A stretch of DNA of 64,000 bases from Plasmodium brasilianum (Eukaryota; Apicomplexa; Aconoidasida; Haemosporida; Plasmodiidae), in contig NC_090121.1 in the NCBI RefSeq assembly GCF_023973825.1, forward strand, positions 1,968,001 to 2,032,000, read 5' to 3'. The notes below the pieces were generated by a model that did not search any database, had not been told where the DNA came from, and saw nothing but the letters and a program-made list of their open reading frames with translations. Below, piece after piece: positions 12,501 through 26,024 of the stretch. The position numbers and the translations under genes were made by a program. The stretch's first letter is position 1. Each line of letters opens with the position of its first letter.

Positions 12501-15361
12501 GAATAATTATTCAACGTATTATGACAAAAAATATGGATACATTATAATAATTCATAAAAATTATGTATATTTTAATATTTTGTTAACTTGTAATTTACTT
12601 CTCATCAAAAATATCATTACTTTTAAAAAATATATTTATATATTATAAATTTTTTATATTTAATCATTTTATGAATATAATTGTTATTTTATGTTCTATC
12701 TAATAATGTATTATAACATTTTTTATTTCCATTACATCATAATATACTATATAATTTAAATAAATATAAGCTCTATACAAGAAAAATGCAGGATTTTTCT
12801 TTATATAAATGGGATTTTTGAACTAAACAGTCGAGTACCAATGTATTATATATGATCAGAAAATACATAAAATTTCGTATAAATATTAAATTTATGGATT
12901 TTTTGAACGTATTTCCGTATTAATATTATATATTATTCTTTAGAATATAAATGATGTAATAAATATACTATGTATACACAATTTTTTTAAAATTAGATAT
13001 AAAATGTTATAGTACTCATTAAAAATTATATTACATTTTTATTAACAACTCTGGAGCTTAATAACTAAAATGCATATCAAGATCTAGATTAAGGATATTC
13101 TTTGAACTTAAATATTAATCAATATCGAGAGCATAATTAATTGAAGTATAATAAATATCTAGTAATAAAAAAAAATAAATGAAGATTATAAGAATAATTA
13201 TATACCTAAAAATAATTATGTGAAAACTATGTTTAGTAACAAATAACTTTTTAAGTTACCATGTGAAAAATACGATAATTCATGTAAACTAAAACATTTA
13301 ACCTAACATAATAAGAAAAAATGCTTTAAAAAATAATTTAAATATAATATATAACAAGCAAGTCATTTTAAACATTTTACTTATGTTATTTGATGTTCAC
13401 TGTAGTACCATGAATTAATTTTCTACAATTCTACGAATTACAGTAATTGGTTATTCAATCAACATAATTGTTAACATCTCTGTTTAAAGAAATAATATAA
13501 AGTAATAATTAAAATATACAAAAAATAAAATACCGAATATTCTTTAAAGAAATTTGCAATATTTAATTTTTTTTAATAATATCTTAATTATTAATTAAGT
13601 TTTTTGTTCATTTAAGATTAATAAAAAATGAATTTATATATATATATGCTATGAAAGTATCCAACAAAAAAAATATATACAAAATTGTACTTTAAATTTT
13701 TATGTTAGAACAAATATAATGCGGTATAAACCAATAAAACGTTTATTTAAATATTAAAATAAAATACTAAAATAACATGATTTTATGTTCTTACGTGTAA
13801 TTTATAGTAAAAATAAATATCCTTTCTATATATATTTGAATTGATATAACTGTTAGTTCTTTTTAATGTGTAATGTATTTACTAAAAATATGATAATTTT
13901 ATATTATAATAACTATATTTTATACCTACGCAATATTAAAATGATGCATAGCAAAGGCATATATCCAAAAATATAAGAAAAGAATTCTTTGATAAATTCT
14001 TAATTTATTGATATAATATATTATATTTTAGTTCATTTGTCATTAAGAATAAAAACTGTAAAGTAAAAATTAAATAACAAGTGCAAATTTTGAGATTTAA
14101 TATTATAATCTTTAAACATTATTTTAGTATACATAAAATATTAAATAAATATTGTAAAAATATTTTCCACATTTAATTTATTATTACAGATTATATTAAT
14201 TCCTTTTCAGATATGTTTTCAAGTAATATTTACATTATGCTAGATAAATAATAATATTCTTATCCTTTTGCATTAGAATATTAACATTTTTCAATTTTCT
14301 TTAAAACATTTTTACATAAATTAATTAATCTGATTGTTGCATTTATATATAAATACTTTATTGTACAAGTGAATTTTCACCAAGATAATTGTAATATGTA
14401 GTAAAATTAAATATTGACTTTCTACTGTTAACATTAAATGAAGCATACTATTTGTAGTCGCATAATATAGGCCTCTTAAAAAATAGTGGAATTATAATTA
14501 AAATAAATATATTACAAGAGATATTTTTTATCATATTAAAACCACTTATTTCTTACACTTTGTACTTTTTTGTAATATTCCTTTTTCATTGATTTATTTT
14601 TTATTTTTGCAATCATGGCTAAGTATGGTAATGTATGCATGTATTATTGTATATCTTGCAGTGTGATAAAATACACAGTTTTAAAGGACTAATTGTAAAT
14701 ATATTTATTGAATAATTATTTTTTTAATATTTTAAAGTAACCTTAATTAGGAATATAAAAATATTTAAAATTGCAAAAGAGTTACAAAATAATACATCTC
14801 TAAGCGTTATAATTAAATTTTTACATTTAATATGCTATTTATTTTCAAATAAATATAGATTTTAATGATTAAATGAATAATATATATATATAATGAATTT
14901 TTACATTATTTTTCTTCTTTTTTTTACTATAATATTGTGTGAACGTTACAGCTATTTAAGTTCTAATTAAATATATTAATGCAGTAAAAAAAATATAGTA
15001 ATAATATTATCTAAAAAATAAATTAAGTGACATTTTTCACAAATAAATATATAAATAGATTTAAAATACTAATAAAAAAATAAATGAAAACTAATTTTTA
15101 AATGAGCTGTCACAAATTATACATAAATATTTATATATTCATAGTTTTAATTATATCTTCTAGCACATAAATCGTGTAGTTGAAAGGAATATATAAAAAT
15201 GCAAGAAGAGCAAAAAGTATATATATATTTTAATATTTCACAGAAATAATAAATCATGAATCCTTATATTAATATTATTTTTTGCGTAAAATAAAATAAC
15301 TTAGTTTATAATTTTTAAGTATTTAATTATTTAAATGATTCATATTATCCAAAATATTTTC
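9541..15361. other. Long AT-rich region without a supported gene
   Basis: No gene recognised in 5.8 kb. The first 0.4 kb matches the sequence after the pseudogene at 58433-59262: tcttgttcta is at 9939 and at 59660, offset 49,721. A weaker match (tatagatt at 10616 and 60340) suggests the homology runs on for at least another 0.7 kb. A long TA-rich repeat lies at 10953-10983. The short open frame at 12466-12648 has no identifiable features. Confidence 0.5.
10953..10983. repeat. TA-rich microsatellite
   Basis: Nearly pure alternating A/T interrupted by one G; a second shorter TA run follows about 40 bases later. Typical simple repeat of this AT-rich genome. Confidence 0.9.
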
Positions 15362-15364
15362 AGG

Positions 15365-17135
15365 GATACGCTTTAAAGGAGTTACCTTGATATAATATAT
15401 ATGTTGAAGTGAATAATGAAGTCATTGATTAGCAATATATTTGTTTTTGTAACTTAAAAATATAGGAGATTACAATGGAGGCACTTCTGGACTTTGTAAA
15501 AAAGTTGCAAGAACTTTTAAATATTTGTATGAAAAGTGTGGATCAAAAATTTATTGTAACCTTTGTTTACAATATATATACTGGTTATATGAAAAAAAAC
15601 AACATGTATTCAAAAATGACTAAGTTATAATGTTAAATCTGATGTTAATGAATTCCTTAATTTACTATATTCTTTACCTGAACTTATCCTATATATTATT
15701 GTAAATGTAAATTTGATAATAAAAACATAAGCGAAAAGAATTATAAGAATGAAGATAAATATTTGTATCTATATTTTGAAGATTATGCGAGTATTAAAAG
15801 TAAAGATATTTGTAATAAGTTTATGATTAATAAATACCCAGAATACCAGAATGCTATCACTATTTTATATAACAAGTAAAAGAATGAGTATTGTTTGTTA
15901 GGCATAACATTTTGTCGACATTTTTTTTTGAATTGTAGTGCTGAGTTTGATTTTAGTAATCTTTTGTCTAAATTGAAATTTAAAACTAATGGAAACTTTT
16001 ACGGAATAAAAAGTATTACAACTAAAACTATTGACAAAGAGTAAGATTTTACATAGTTAGATCTAGAATACTTGGAGCTATTTTATTTTACTAGGTTCCA
16101 TCTTAAGATATGGGGCAAAGGTTCATTATGAATCTTAATCAAAGAAGATGGCTATACCCACAGTAGTATGATTGCAGCTGGAATCAGCACATGTCAAGAG
16201 GCACATAGGTGTTTTTTTTCAGGAGATGTGACAACAGCGTTGAATACACATTTAGAGGAAGTTTAATCTGAGGCAATTACTAACCTCGTGGATTCTAGTA
16301 ATCTAGAAAAAAAAAATAAAATGTCTCATGAAAATAAATGATGAACATAGGTAGAAATTTAACCTTGTGAGAAATCTATGTTGTCCAAATATCAAACCAT
16401 AAGATGATAGCTCGCGACTTTTCCAAAATACGGAAGATTTGGTTAAAGTTAATTTTACTAAAAAAAAAAAAGTTTTCATGGGTTACCTATTAACTAATGG
16501 GAAGTTTATTGACTATTGAAGGATTAAAAAAGTTATTTTTGGGACAAATGAAGAGAATATTAGAGAAGTTATATCATAAAGTTCAAGAAATTCAGGAAAA
16601 TTACAAGTTTTATAAACCAAGGAAAAAAGGGTTTACAGTGATCAAAATACAATTACAAATAAATTACTTATAACACATGAAGATTTTTCTAATATTGTAA
16701 AAACACAATGGAATATGTTAAAAAATAACTTTGTCCTTGTTTCCAATGTAGTTGGCTTAGTAATTCGAATAATATTGGTATTTTTTCTTCACTTTAATGT
16801 AAATAACAAATTGCATCTTATAATATGAATACTCCGTAAGTTACTTTTAATAATGCATTTTTCTTAAGATGGACAATTTGTAAAATAACCATATTATATA
16901 CGTTTTATATCATTCATTTATATACTAGTTTACACTGTTTCAATAGCGTATACTTGAAATTAAGGAAAGAAAATTAAAATATATAAGTTATTTCCCAGAT
17001 TTAAGCACACAAGGACTTTCAGAGAGAGCCCAAAACTCAGCAATTTTAATACGAACAAAAGAAGTTTTAACTTATCACGTCAAATAGAATGCGTTTCATT
17101 TCTCTATAATTACGCAGAACTTTATGAGAATTAGA
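15365..17135 (+). pseudogene. pir: PIR-family pseudogene
   Basis: The translation pieces follow the usual order of a Plasmodium interspersed repeat (PIR) protein. First comes LKELP..NIYVE.NNEVID (from 15370). Then LCKKVARTFKYLYEKC at about 15492-15540 and YIYWLYEKK, followed after a frameshift by a long open piece with YLYFEDYASIKSKDICNKF and CRHFFLNCSAEFDFSNLL ending LSKLKF (about 15700-15980). Further on are KVFMGYLLTNG, a likely membrane segment LVSNVVGLVIRIILVFFLHF (about 16735-16800) and a basic, serine-rich tail. Cysteine spacing and the WLYE motif are family hallmarks. At least five stops (for example after LKELP, after ICNKF and after TIDKE) and several frame changes make it non-functional. 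It is less AT-rich than its surroundings. The part at about 16090-16330 is not clearly PIR and may be hypervariable sequence or an insertion. Confidence 0.8.
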
Positions 17136-17159
17136 TCATAAATACTCAGAAAACAAATT

Positions 17160-18140
17160 TTGGTTAAATAAACTTTTCTATTCAATAGAAATGATAAAAA
17201 GGAAATAAAAATAAGTGTAATTAAAGAATATACTCTTTCCTTTTTAACTTTTTGTATTTATTTGAAAATATATATATTTATTTTTTTGTAATTCTTAAAT
17301 AATATATTTATTTTAATTTTTTGTGTAATAACTTTTCTATTAAAAAATATTTTTTATTTTTAAATAACAATAATTAGAATATAGAATTATACTATATATT
17401 ATATGTAAAAAAGTAAACCTTATTTTGATGTATAATAATATTTTAAGTTTTTAATAAATTAAGAGTTGTGAAAGCATATTTGAAAAAAATTTTATTTATT
17501 TGAATTGTACTTAAGACGTAGTGTAATGATTTCATTTTTTTTTTTTTTTATTAAAGTTTCATATATAAGAGATATATTATATTTATATTTGATATAAAGT
17601 TAAGTACGTATTTTTGAATTTATTCAAATTATTTTGAATAAGTAAATTAGCACATTTTAGGACAATATACTCCTAAAAATATAATTCTATGGATATCGAA
17701 ACAACAATTTATGGATTAACGCAAGTTACAGAATAACATAAATAATATTTTACAACAAAGGTTTATATTATCATCCATGATAAAGAGTTTTGGATTTCCT
17801 ATAAAATTTATGCAGCCTTATTTTACCATAGTTTTTGGATAATATAACATTTCCTTTTGAAAATGGTTTTTATATATATAAGAAAAAGTTTATGTGGAGT
17901 CTTATTATATAGTTTTTACATCATTCTATTATTCTGATAACTTGATTGATTCTAAAACTATTTGAACATAAGCAGTAAAAGAAAAACTTGTATATAAAAC
18001 AAATACGAAAATAAATCATGAAAATCGTATTTAAATTTATTATAATGATAAAAAAATATTCTTTTTATGGGGTATTCGAAGATCTCTCTACAATTCAGGA
18101 AAAACTGGTAATAAGGAGACAATAAACATGAACAACATTC
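17160..18140. other. Intergenic, no clear gene
   Basis: Mostly low-complexity AT. The less AT-rich piece at 17690-17860 gives short coding-like fragments but no motif I recognise. The minus-strand open frame at 17958-18146 is probably a shadow. Confidence 0.4.
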
Positions 18141-18430
18141 GCACATAAATTTAAGGGATGATATATTACCATCTTACATAAATTCAGCAGATGATGAAAA
18201 GAAAAGGGATGAAGTATAAGATGATTTAAGGATATTGTCATGAGGATGTAATATATTACAACTCATTACAAAGGAAGAAAATTTAGATTAAAAATTCTGC
18301 AATAACTTAGGAAGGAACATAACTTTCCTAATATAAAAAAAAAGAAATCGCAAAATAGCAAATAGTGAACTTAAAATTATGTCTTAACATCCACAACTAT
18401 ATGAAACATATAAAATATTAAGATAGATAT
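18140..18430 (+). pseudogene. Possible PIR amino-terminal fragment
   Basis: On the + strand a single frame gives NLRDDILPSYINS, ADDEKKRDEV, then after a stop DDLRILS and GCNILQLITKEENLD, and KFCNNLGRNITFLI, with stops between the pieces. The ILPS..Y start, an acidic/basic middle with KKRDEV, and a cysteine followed by a T.E..L....C pattern resemble the first domain of P. malariae-type PIR proteins. No downstream PIR domains or membrane segment follow, so at most an isolated fragment remains. A different family with a similar start cannot be ruled out. Confidence 0.38.
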
Positions 18431-21400
18431 TAACTCGTTTTTTACTTCGGAAAATATTAATTTTATGTAAAATTACAATATTTTTTCTATTATCATCATA
18501 GATTCTTTAATGCTAGAAATATATATATTTTTTTTCTATTATAGTGCAGAAGTATATTTCATTCTAAAATATTAATATATCATGCAACTATTTGTAATTT
18601 ATATATTAATAACCTTAAACATTTATAAATGTAATACAAATGTTTATATATTTTTTATATAGTTAATATATATTTTAGTTAAATAAATAATAGAAAAATT
18701 CCTATATATATTATTCTTAAAAAAAAATGTAAAATTTACATTTTCATCTATAGAAACAAATACAAGTAAATAGAAGTAATTTTTCATGAAAAGGAAATAT
18801 CTATTTATACGAGAAACAAAAAGCATAATTCTTATTATAAAATACAATATAAAATATCAATGTTTACTGTATATAATGCAACTGCACGAAGTTCAAAACA
18901 TATCCATATATAAAAAAATTATAGTTTATAATTAATGTACAATTGAAATAAACGTTTAATGTAATAGGCCGTTATAAAAATATCAAATATAAATAAGGTG
19001 AACATATAATATTTTAAAACTTTTTTTTTTTTGAGATACATATATCATATAAATACATGTTTACTTATATAAAACAAAAAAATATTTTATAGCATATTGA
19101 TCCAATAGGTCTATTAGGAACGTAAATAATATTGTAGTATTTGATAAGATACAAGTTTATAACATTATAAACAGAACATGCATGAATCGGTAAGTTTATA
19201 TGCGATTAAATATTAATTAAAACAAATAGTTTCGTATTCACATATTATTATTCGGTTTGTTAGAATATCAATGCAAATATGTAATAATATATATTAAAAA
19301 TAATAAAGAATTACGAACTGCACTGAAAAAATAAAAAAATGAATATAACTTTGTGCAGTCAAAATGATATTTATTAGATTCTACAAAGAAATACTGTAGA
19401 ACAAAGAAGAATTACTCTAAATGATTATATATTTAAAATATCATTAATTAAATCTATTATATAATAATATATATAATTTATTTAGAAGAAAGAATTGCAA
19501 AGAGTATTCTTGGATCTACCGTTTAAAGAAAAAAATGGAATGTTATAGACGCGAATATACATAATTTAATTAGCACAAAGATACTTAAGGTAAAGAAAAT
19601 TAAATATATTATTAAGAATATAATTTATTTTAATATAATAATTTATTAATACAAAAACATAAATAATAAAGGAAAATATATATAAACACATATATAATTA
19701 ATAAGAAATAAAATATTTTAAAATATTATATATTTACCAAACTAATGAATTCGTATTTATGTTAATTATTACCAAGATTCTATTATATATTGCTCTAAAT
19801 TTTTATAATTTATTTTATAATTTACATATGCATTAACATAACATTTTTAAATGAGTAAAGATATATTTTATATCGAAAATTATGTGTGAATTATTAAATG
19901 AAACTATAAAATAATGGAGATGAATTAAAGGATATTGAATAAGAATCTTTTAAAATATAGCGAAAAATGTATATGTAATTTAAACTTAAGTACAATAATG
20001 CTAATTTTTATAAATTACTTTTTTTTTTTTTGTTAATGCAGGAATAATATTTTAAATTTATGTATTTTTCTTTTTTTTATAATTTTTTAATTATTACTTG
20101 GAAGAATGATATGTTTTTATTATAATAATTGTATAAATATATATTTTAAATGATTAAAACCATATTTGGGAATAACATATTTTTATAATGTTCATTCTAA
20201 CGGTTACAAAAACAATATTATATATAAAGAACAGAAATAATTAGTTATAATATATTTCTACTGTTAAAAGTATTTTTAAAAAAATATTTTATATTTATAC
20301 AATCATGTTTAATAATTGTGCTTAATATTTAAAATATGTCCTTATGTACATGTAAAAGAATATATAAAAAATAACATATTTCTTCTGAGAATAAATAAAT
20401 AAAAATCAATAAATTATATATTTTAGTAAATTTAAAGTTATTCATTCTTATTCGTTATGTGCATATTATACATTATATATATTATTCTTCGTTGTAAAGT
20501 TTATTTTAAATACATTTATATTTAACCTAATTTTATCTAAGGTTCTTATAGGAACTTTACTTTTGGTAATCTTTTTTTTTGAATTTACTTAGATTTCATT
20601 TAATTATATATATTTTAAAAAAAAAAAAAATATATTAAATGAATTTGAAAACTCTTCATTTAGAAAATATAATGTAAATAAAAGTTTAATAAAAAATTAA
20701 AAATTTTAATTATCATGGGTACAAAATATAAAAAATGAGTTTTTATATATAGTTAAGTTATATACTTTTCTAATGTTATAGAGTATTATCTTATTTATTT
20801 TATTTTTTAAATAGATAATATATATTTCAAGTTTTATAATTAATATAACAGCAAGTTATATACAGTTATTTTCTTTTTAAATTATTATTACTACTATTAT
20901 GTTATGGTAATTAATATTATTCATCAATAATTTACATTTTTTCAAAATATAATATTTATAGTATTAAAATTATTAATATAAAATCAGAATTTATATAAGC
21001 ATTCTCAATATTTAAAACAAAGTATTCTCTATAATTTATATTGTGAATAAATTGATATTTTTTAAAATATTAAGGAATAATATATATTTTTTTAATTTTT
21101 TTTTGAAAGGTGTAATGGAAAAATAATTTAATTATTAATATCTATTAAATCGTTAAATTATATTTTATGAATATTTAAGAATGAATGCGAATTACGTTAT
21201 TTTAACGAATTATGTTTTTTAAGATAGTATTAAAAAATATTTTATAAATTTTTAAAGTTATTTTTTTTCGTGTATGTTATACAGTGTATTTTAGTTACAA
21301 ATATTTTAAATATATATTCATATAAAAATAAAAGATAATAATATAAATATGAAAAAAAATATTAATTATTTTATAATTAGATGAATATTATATTATTGCT

Positions 21401-21445
21401 ACTCTTTTCATTACTGAGTATATTTAAATTTTTAAAATCTATGTC
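18431..21445. other. AT-rich region upstream of gene B, no gene supported
   Basis: No gene recognised. A short piece at about 19495-19560 is less AT-rich and gives coding-like fragments, but it is too short to place. The last 300 bases resemble the region before the pseudogene at 58433. Confidence 0.45.
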
Positions 21446-22319
21446 ATGGAAGAAAAAAATAAGTTACCATTTTATATTAAAATATGTACTTTGCTCCTTT
21501 TAACTTGGATATGTAATTTTTACAATGAATTGGTATTATAATATTATTTTTATGTATATATGCACTGTTTATATTTTTTTTGGTATATTTTTATTAATAC
21601 TTATTGTTAGAATAAAATTGTTTATATTTTTAAATCATGGATATATTTTTTTTTAGCGTATCTATTACAAATACTTGGATAAGAACAATGATGATATAAT
21701 ATTGGTTACAAGAATTTATCGATTATTATCAAAGCATAAACAGGAAAAATGTTCAAATATTGCATGGATGATGGAAGAAAAACAAAATAATGGACGATAC
21801 GAAAAAAAATTTAAATATAATAATGAAAACGTATCGAAAGGAAAAAATAAAATGCGAAATGAATGTTCATTAAATAATGCACGAAGCTATGGGCAATCTA
21901 GGAGAAGTAAATCTTCTGCACGCAATAGGGAAAATTCATATTTTAAAAAAAGATTGTTGGACAAAATATATTATAAAAATAAGGTTAGGGATGCTGCGAT
22001 TACTGATTTTGAGTTTTTACATAGCGATACAAAAAAAAAATTAATTATGATTTGGGCTTTATTTAGCTTTATTGTATTATTTGGAATATCATTGTTTTCT
22101 ATAAAATATTTAATATCAGGGAAAACATTAAAATCAGCTATAAGTGTTTCATATGATATGCAACCATCAAGTATATGTTTATTGGCGTCCGGGATTATAG
22201 CTGTAGGAGCAATGATTTATCTTGGTAGAAAAATGATAAGAAATGTAAAGTTCACATATATAAAAGATAATATATACAATTCGGCATATCCTTCTTCACG
22301 TAAATTAATTTTTTTGTAA
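21446..22319 (+). CDS. Gene B: two-exon exported protein, fam-l/fam-m-like, two membrane segments
   Basis: Exon 1 is 21446-21532 and exon 2 is 21657-22319, with a 124-base GT-AG intron in phase 0, giving 249 residues. Exon 1 reads MEEKNKLPFYIKICTLLLLT then WICNFYNEL, a 29-codon hydrophobic leader matching the family. Exon 2 has RIYRLLSK (PEXEL-like RLLSK at residues 51-55), a lysine-rich linker, then LDKIYYKNKVRDAAITDFEF (about 130-149), which defines the same subfamily as genes A, C and D. Membrane segments lie at about 159-181 and 199-219, and the tail ends in YIKDNIYNSAYPSSRKL. Both splice sites are canonical and no internal stop occurs, so it appears intact. The expected role is as an exported integral membrane protein in the infected red cell; molecular function is unknown. 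An overlapping ATG at 21441 is out of frame. The locus has a decayed counterpart at 58433. Confidence 0.8.
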
Positions 22320-23530
22320 CAGTTAATATTTATAATTCCCTAAGTGATGTACCCAAATAGCTATTAACCAGTAATTGCTTTAATTTTATAAAAACATTTG
22401 TATGTGCCTGACCCTTTTCGTGTGCAACGGTAAAAATATACACTTTTAATTTTTTTGTTAATTTGACTACTTTAATATTTTTCGTTATGTTATTAAAATG
22501 TTTTTACAGATTAACACAAAATTATGGTTTATATATATATTTCTATTTACAAAAATATTTTTTTTAAAGAATATATATATACTCCTTAAAATTAAGGGAA
22601 AAAAAAATATAATTAATTTTATTTATATCATGCATAAGTTTATATTTGTTACTGTAAAAAGGTGTCCTCATTATTTTTTATCCTTTTTAGTCTTAAATGA
22701 TAATATGCTACATAAATAAAAAAATGAACTATTCGTTTAAAATTAAAAATAAATATTTTGGTTAGTAAATGATGGAATGATTTACATGCTTTGTGTTGTA
22801 TATATATTTATATATTTTTTTTTAACATAGAAGGAATGTTTATGTTTATTCTACAAAATAACTTTAAGATAAAAATATCAGGAATCATATTTATTTTAAA
22901 AAATCCTTTTAATCGAAGTTTTACTTTATTTGCATTAAATATATATATAGTTATAGGTATAATATAAATAGTATTTTTTTTAAATAGTATTCTTAGTTTA
23001 GAGCATGTGGTTAATGATTTAATTTCCTCCTGTTATTATTTGACTCTAAGTTATTAGCTAATGTATATTATTATATGTATAATTAATTTTATTTTAAAAA
23101 GAAAAGTATAAACATAAACGTTTTAGGAAAAGGAAATATTTATATAATTATTTATATAAATAAAAATGTAAATGTATATGTAATATATTGAGAATTTTAA
23201 AAATATTTAATCTGTAAAAAAACTTTTTTTATTTAAATTCTTTATTTTTAAGATATAAATGAAAGTCATATTTTTTTACCTAAATTATTTTTTTATAAAA
23301 AATAAATTATTAAAAGTAAGTTGAATTTGTGGATGAACTATGTGATTAATTTTTATAGATTAATTCTTTTAAAAATATTTCGTTTTTATTGAATAAATAA
23401 TTTAGTAAGGAAATGTTACTGCATTATTTTTATAATTTTGTTTTCTTATGTACCCTATTGTGCAGTATACAATATATATGTGTAAGGTAAAAATATAATG
23501 TAAAATTAAAAAAATAGTTTAAAAGTATAA
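22320..23530. other. 3' flank of gene B, duplicated at 59.3-60.5 kb
   Basis: No gene supported; the open frame at 22498-22719 is low-complexity. The stretch aligns with 59307-60517 at an offset near 36,985. The 20-mer aatttttatagattaattct occurs at 23348 and again at 60334. Confidence 0.6.
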
Positions 23531-23536
23531 AATAAG

Positions 23537-26024
23537 CTAAATGACATCTTTATATTTAGTGGCAGTATGAACTATATTCTGCGCATTTTTTCCCCAAGGA
23601 TATTTATGTATGCTATTAAAAAGATATTTATTAAAAATAAAATTAAGTGCACCCTTATCATAAAATGATTTAAGTTTATCCTTTCCATATGAACATGCCA
23701 TTGTTTCGATAATTCGGAATAAATTCATTATTACATATCTTTTGTTTTATTTTTTGAATGAGGTATAATGTATAATCCAAAAAATCTCTTATTTAAATTA
23801 ACTAAAATTAATATATATAGTAAAATCTAAGGCGATACATGGTTATTTAAAACATTTAAAATTAGTGTATATAATGAATGTTCCAATTCACAAATTAGAT
23901 CAGTAAACGAAATTTTTGCATGATCAAAAGATCTATCCCTATTTATAAAATATTATATGTTTAGTAATTTGTATATAACGAACTTCATGGAGAACATAAA
24001 AGTGGTATTCTATCATTATCCTTAAGAAAGGAAGAATTTCCTTTCGACTTTTTGGATCATTTCCATATTATAGTGATACTTGCAATTATATTTCTGAGAA
24101 CGTTTGTTGTATTTTTACTTTTGTATAAAGTAAATAAAAATAGAATACAGAAATAAACATGCTATTTGATACTATTATAATTTAATTTAGTCAAAAATTT
24201 ATAATTATGTAATAGCATTATATATTGAGTTTTTTTAATTTATACTGATTTGTTTTTTCCTTAGATATTGTACATATAAAAGGGTAAAAATGGAACAAAA
24301 GAAATTAAGAATAGTTCTCAAGAATAACGTATTTATGAATTATTAACTCGTTAATAATGGTCTTCTCATTTAAATTTGAGGTACGTTAGAATTCATCTAA
24401 CTTATCTTGCTTTACAAGTTTTCTTACTAAAATTTCACATAGAATATCTGCCACATAAATATAACAATGTTAAAATTTTTTTATATTGGGTCAAAATTTA
24501 ATTTCTATTTAGTTTCATCGGAACAAATAATAATAAAAATTTAAATTAATGTTAGTTATGAATTAAATATATATATTCTTCTTATTTTTTCAATAATTTT
24601 TTTATTTTAATATTTTACCCTTATATTTATATAATAAAATTATTGAACTTTTTAATACTTTTGTTTTTTTCCTTTCCCCTATTATATAATACTTAGTTAT
24701 TAAACGTTATTTAATATTTTTGTATAAGGAAATAAGTATTTACTTTATCATCTTGTATTGTATATTTATGTTTTAAAATTATTTGTATTACCTCCTAACA
24801 AAAATATCATGCACAAGTGGATATAATTGCTAAGGACTCTTACATTACTAGTGTATATATCTTAACATTTTCTGTAAATATTTTTAATAAACATATATTC
24901 CTTTTTTTATTTTTGATTTATTTTATTTATTAATAAATATTCACTTATATTTAACTTTTATACAACTAAGTTTTGTGATTTTCTAATGCAAAATGTATAA
25001 ATCGTAATTTGTGTTAAACATTCCCTTTAGGATAATGACTTATATTATGAAAACCTCCTTTATAATTTCTGTTTACATTTTCATGTGTATATTGTTAGGA
25101 TTATCTAGTTTCTTCTTCAATTTTGTAAACATTATTTATTATTTTTCTTTCTTAAAAGATTATGTAAAGGCATTTAAATGGAATCAAATTATACGAAAAA
25201 AAAATATTTATATATGTACTTAAAACTATAGTTATGGGCTAGATATTCTTTGAGAAAATGAATTTTACAAATTATGATACAATATTCATGCTATTAAGTA
25301 TAATTTTTATAAACTGTATATATAATAAATAAAGTGAATGTTGCTATTAATATGACAACTGTTGTTAAACTTCTAATAACTACATAACTTTTTATATGTG
25401 CTAAAATTTTTGTATTCCAGGAAAATCAGTTACATTGACTATTTTCTCGTCATGTATGTCCTTATAATTGTTTAACTCTTTATAAAATTAGTTACTTTTT
25501 TTTGCTTTATACTTATTTGAATGTTAAATATAAAAGTTATAGCATTTTTTAGGAACTACACAATTACTAGTTGTTTTATTATTCTGAGAAGTAAAATTGT
25601 TAAAAACCTAATAAATTATATAGCTCTGTAAGTTTTTTAAAAATACAAAGATAAATGTTTTCTTTATATTCCTAACATATATTATTTTTATAGGATGTAA
25701 TATCTTTATATTGTTTAAAGCAACTACCCTTATTGTGAATTGCACACTTTTTTGTTCGGTATTTCAATTATTAAAAAGATCTGTTTTTTAAAAGATATAT
25801 AAAAGTCTTTCTTATAAGTTAAAAAAATAGAACTCTGTTGACATGGACAGATAACGTAATTATCAGTATTTTCTAAAATTCTTGAGTTAATTCTATTAGA
25901 AATAGATCAATGATTTTTCCCATGAACATTATGGGTAGCTCTATGAAATTAAACTTTATAATTAAGATAATTATGAAGTAAATTATTCTATAAGGAAAAA
26001 AGAATTTAAAATATATAAATGCGC
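23537..26024 (-). pseudogene. Unrecognised degenerate gene, copy 1 (minus strand)
   Basis: The minus strand holds coding-like pieces that recur, with protein-level similarity, in the copy at 60.5-63.0 kb. From the 5' side these are NRINSRILENTDNYVICPCQ (near 25.9 kb), NNYKDIHDEKIVNVTDFPGI (near 25.4 kb), KIEEETR and VNRNYKGGFHNISHYP (near 25.05 kb), and finally a 63-codon open piece ending at 23537 with IIETMACS, KSFYDKGALNFIF and TATKYKDVI. The position equivalent to the start codon of copy 2 is CGC (26022-26024, + strand), so the start is lost here. Stops and frame changes are frequent. A signal-like start followed by a cysteine motif and charged helical stretches would suit the amino end of an invasion ligand such as a reticulocyte-binding protein, but I could not match it and give that only as a guess. 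Confidence 0.5.

Noticed and set aside
25011..25223. + strand open frame with a membrane-like segment
   Set aside because: The minus strand carries coding pieces (KIEEETR, VNRNYKGGFHNI) conserved in the copy at 62 kb, whose + strand frame is broken; the + frame is a shadow.
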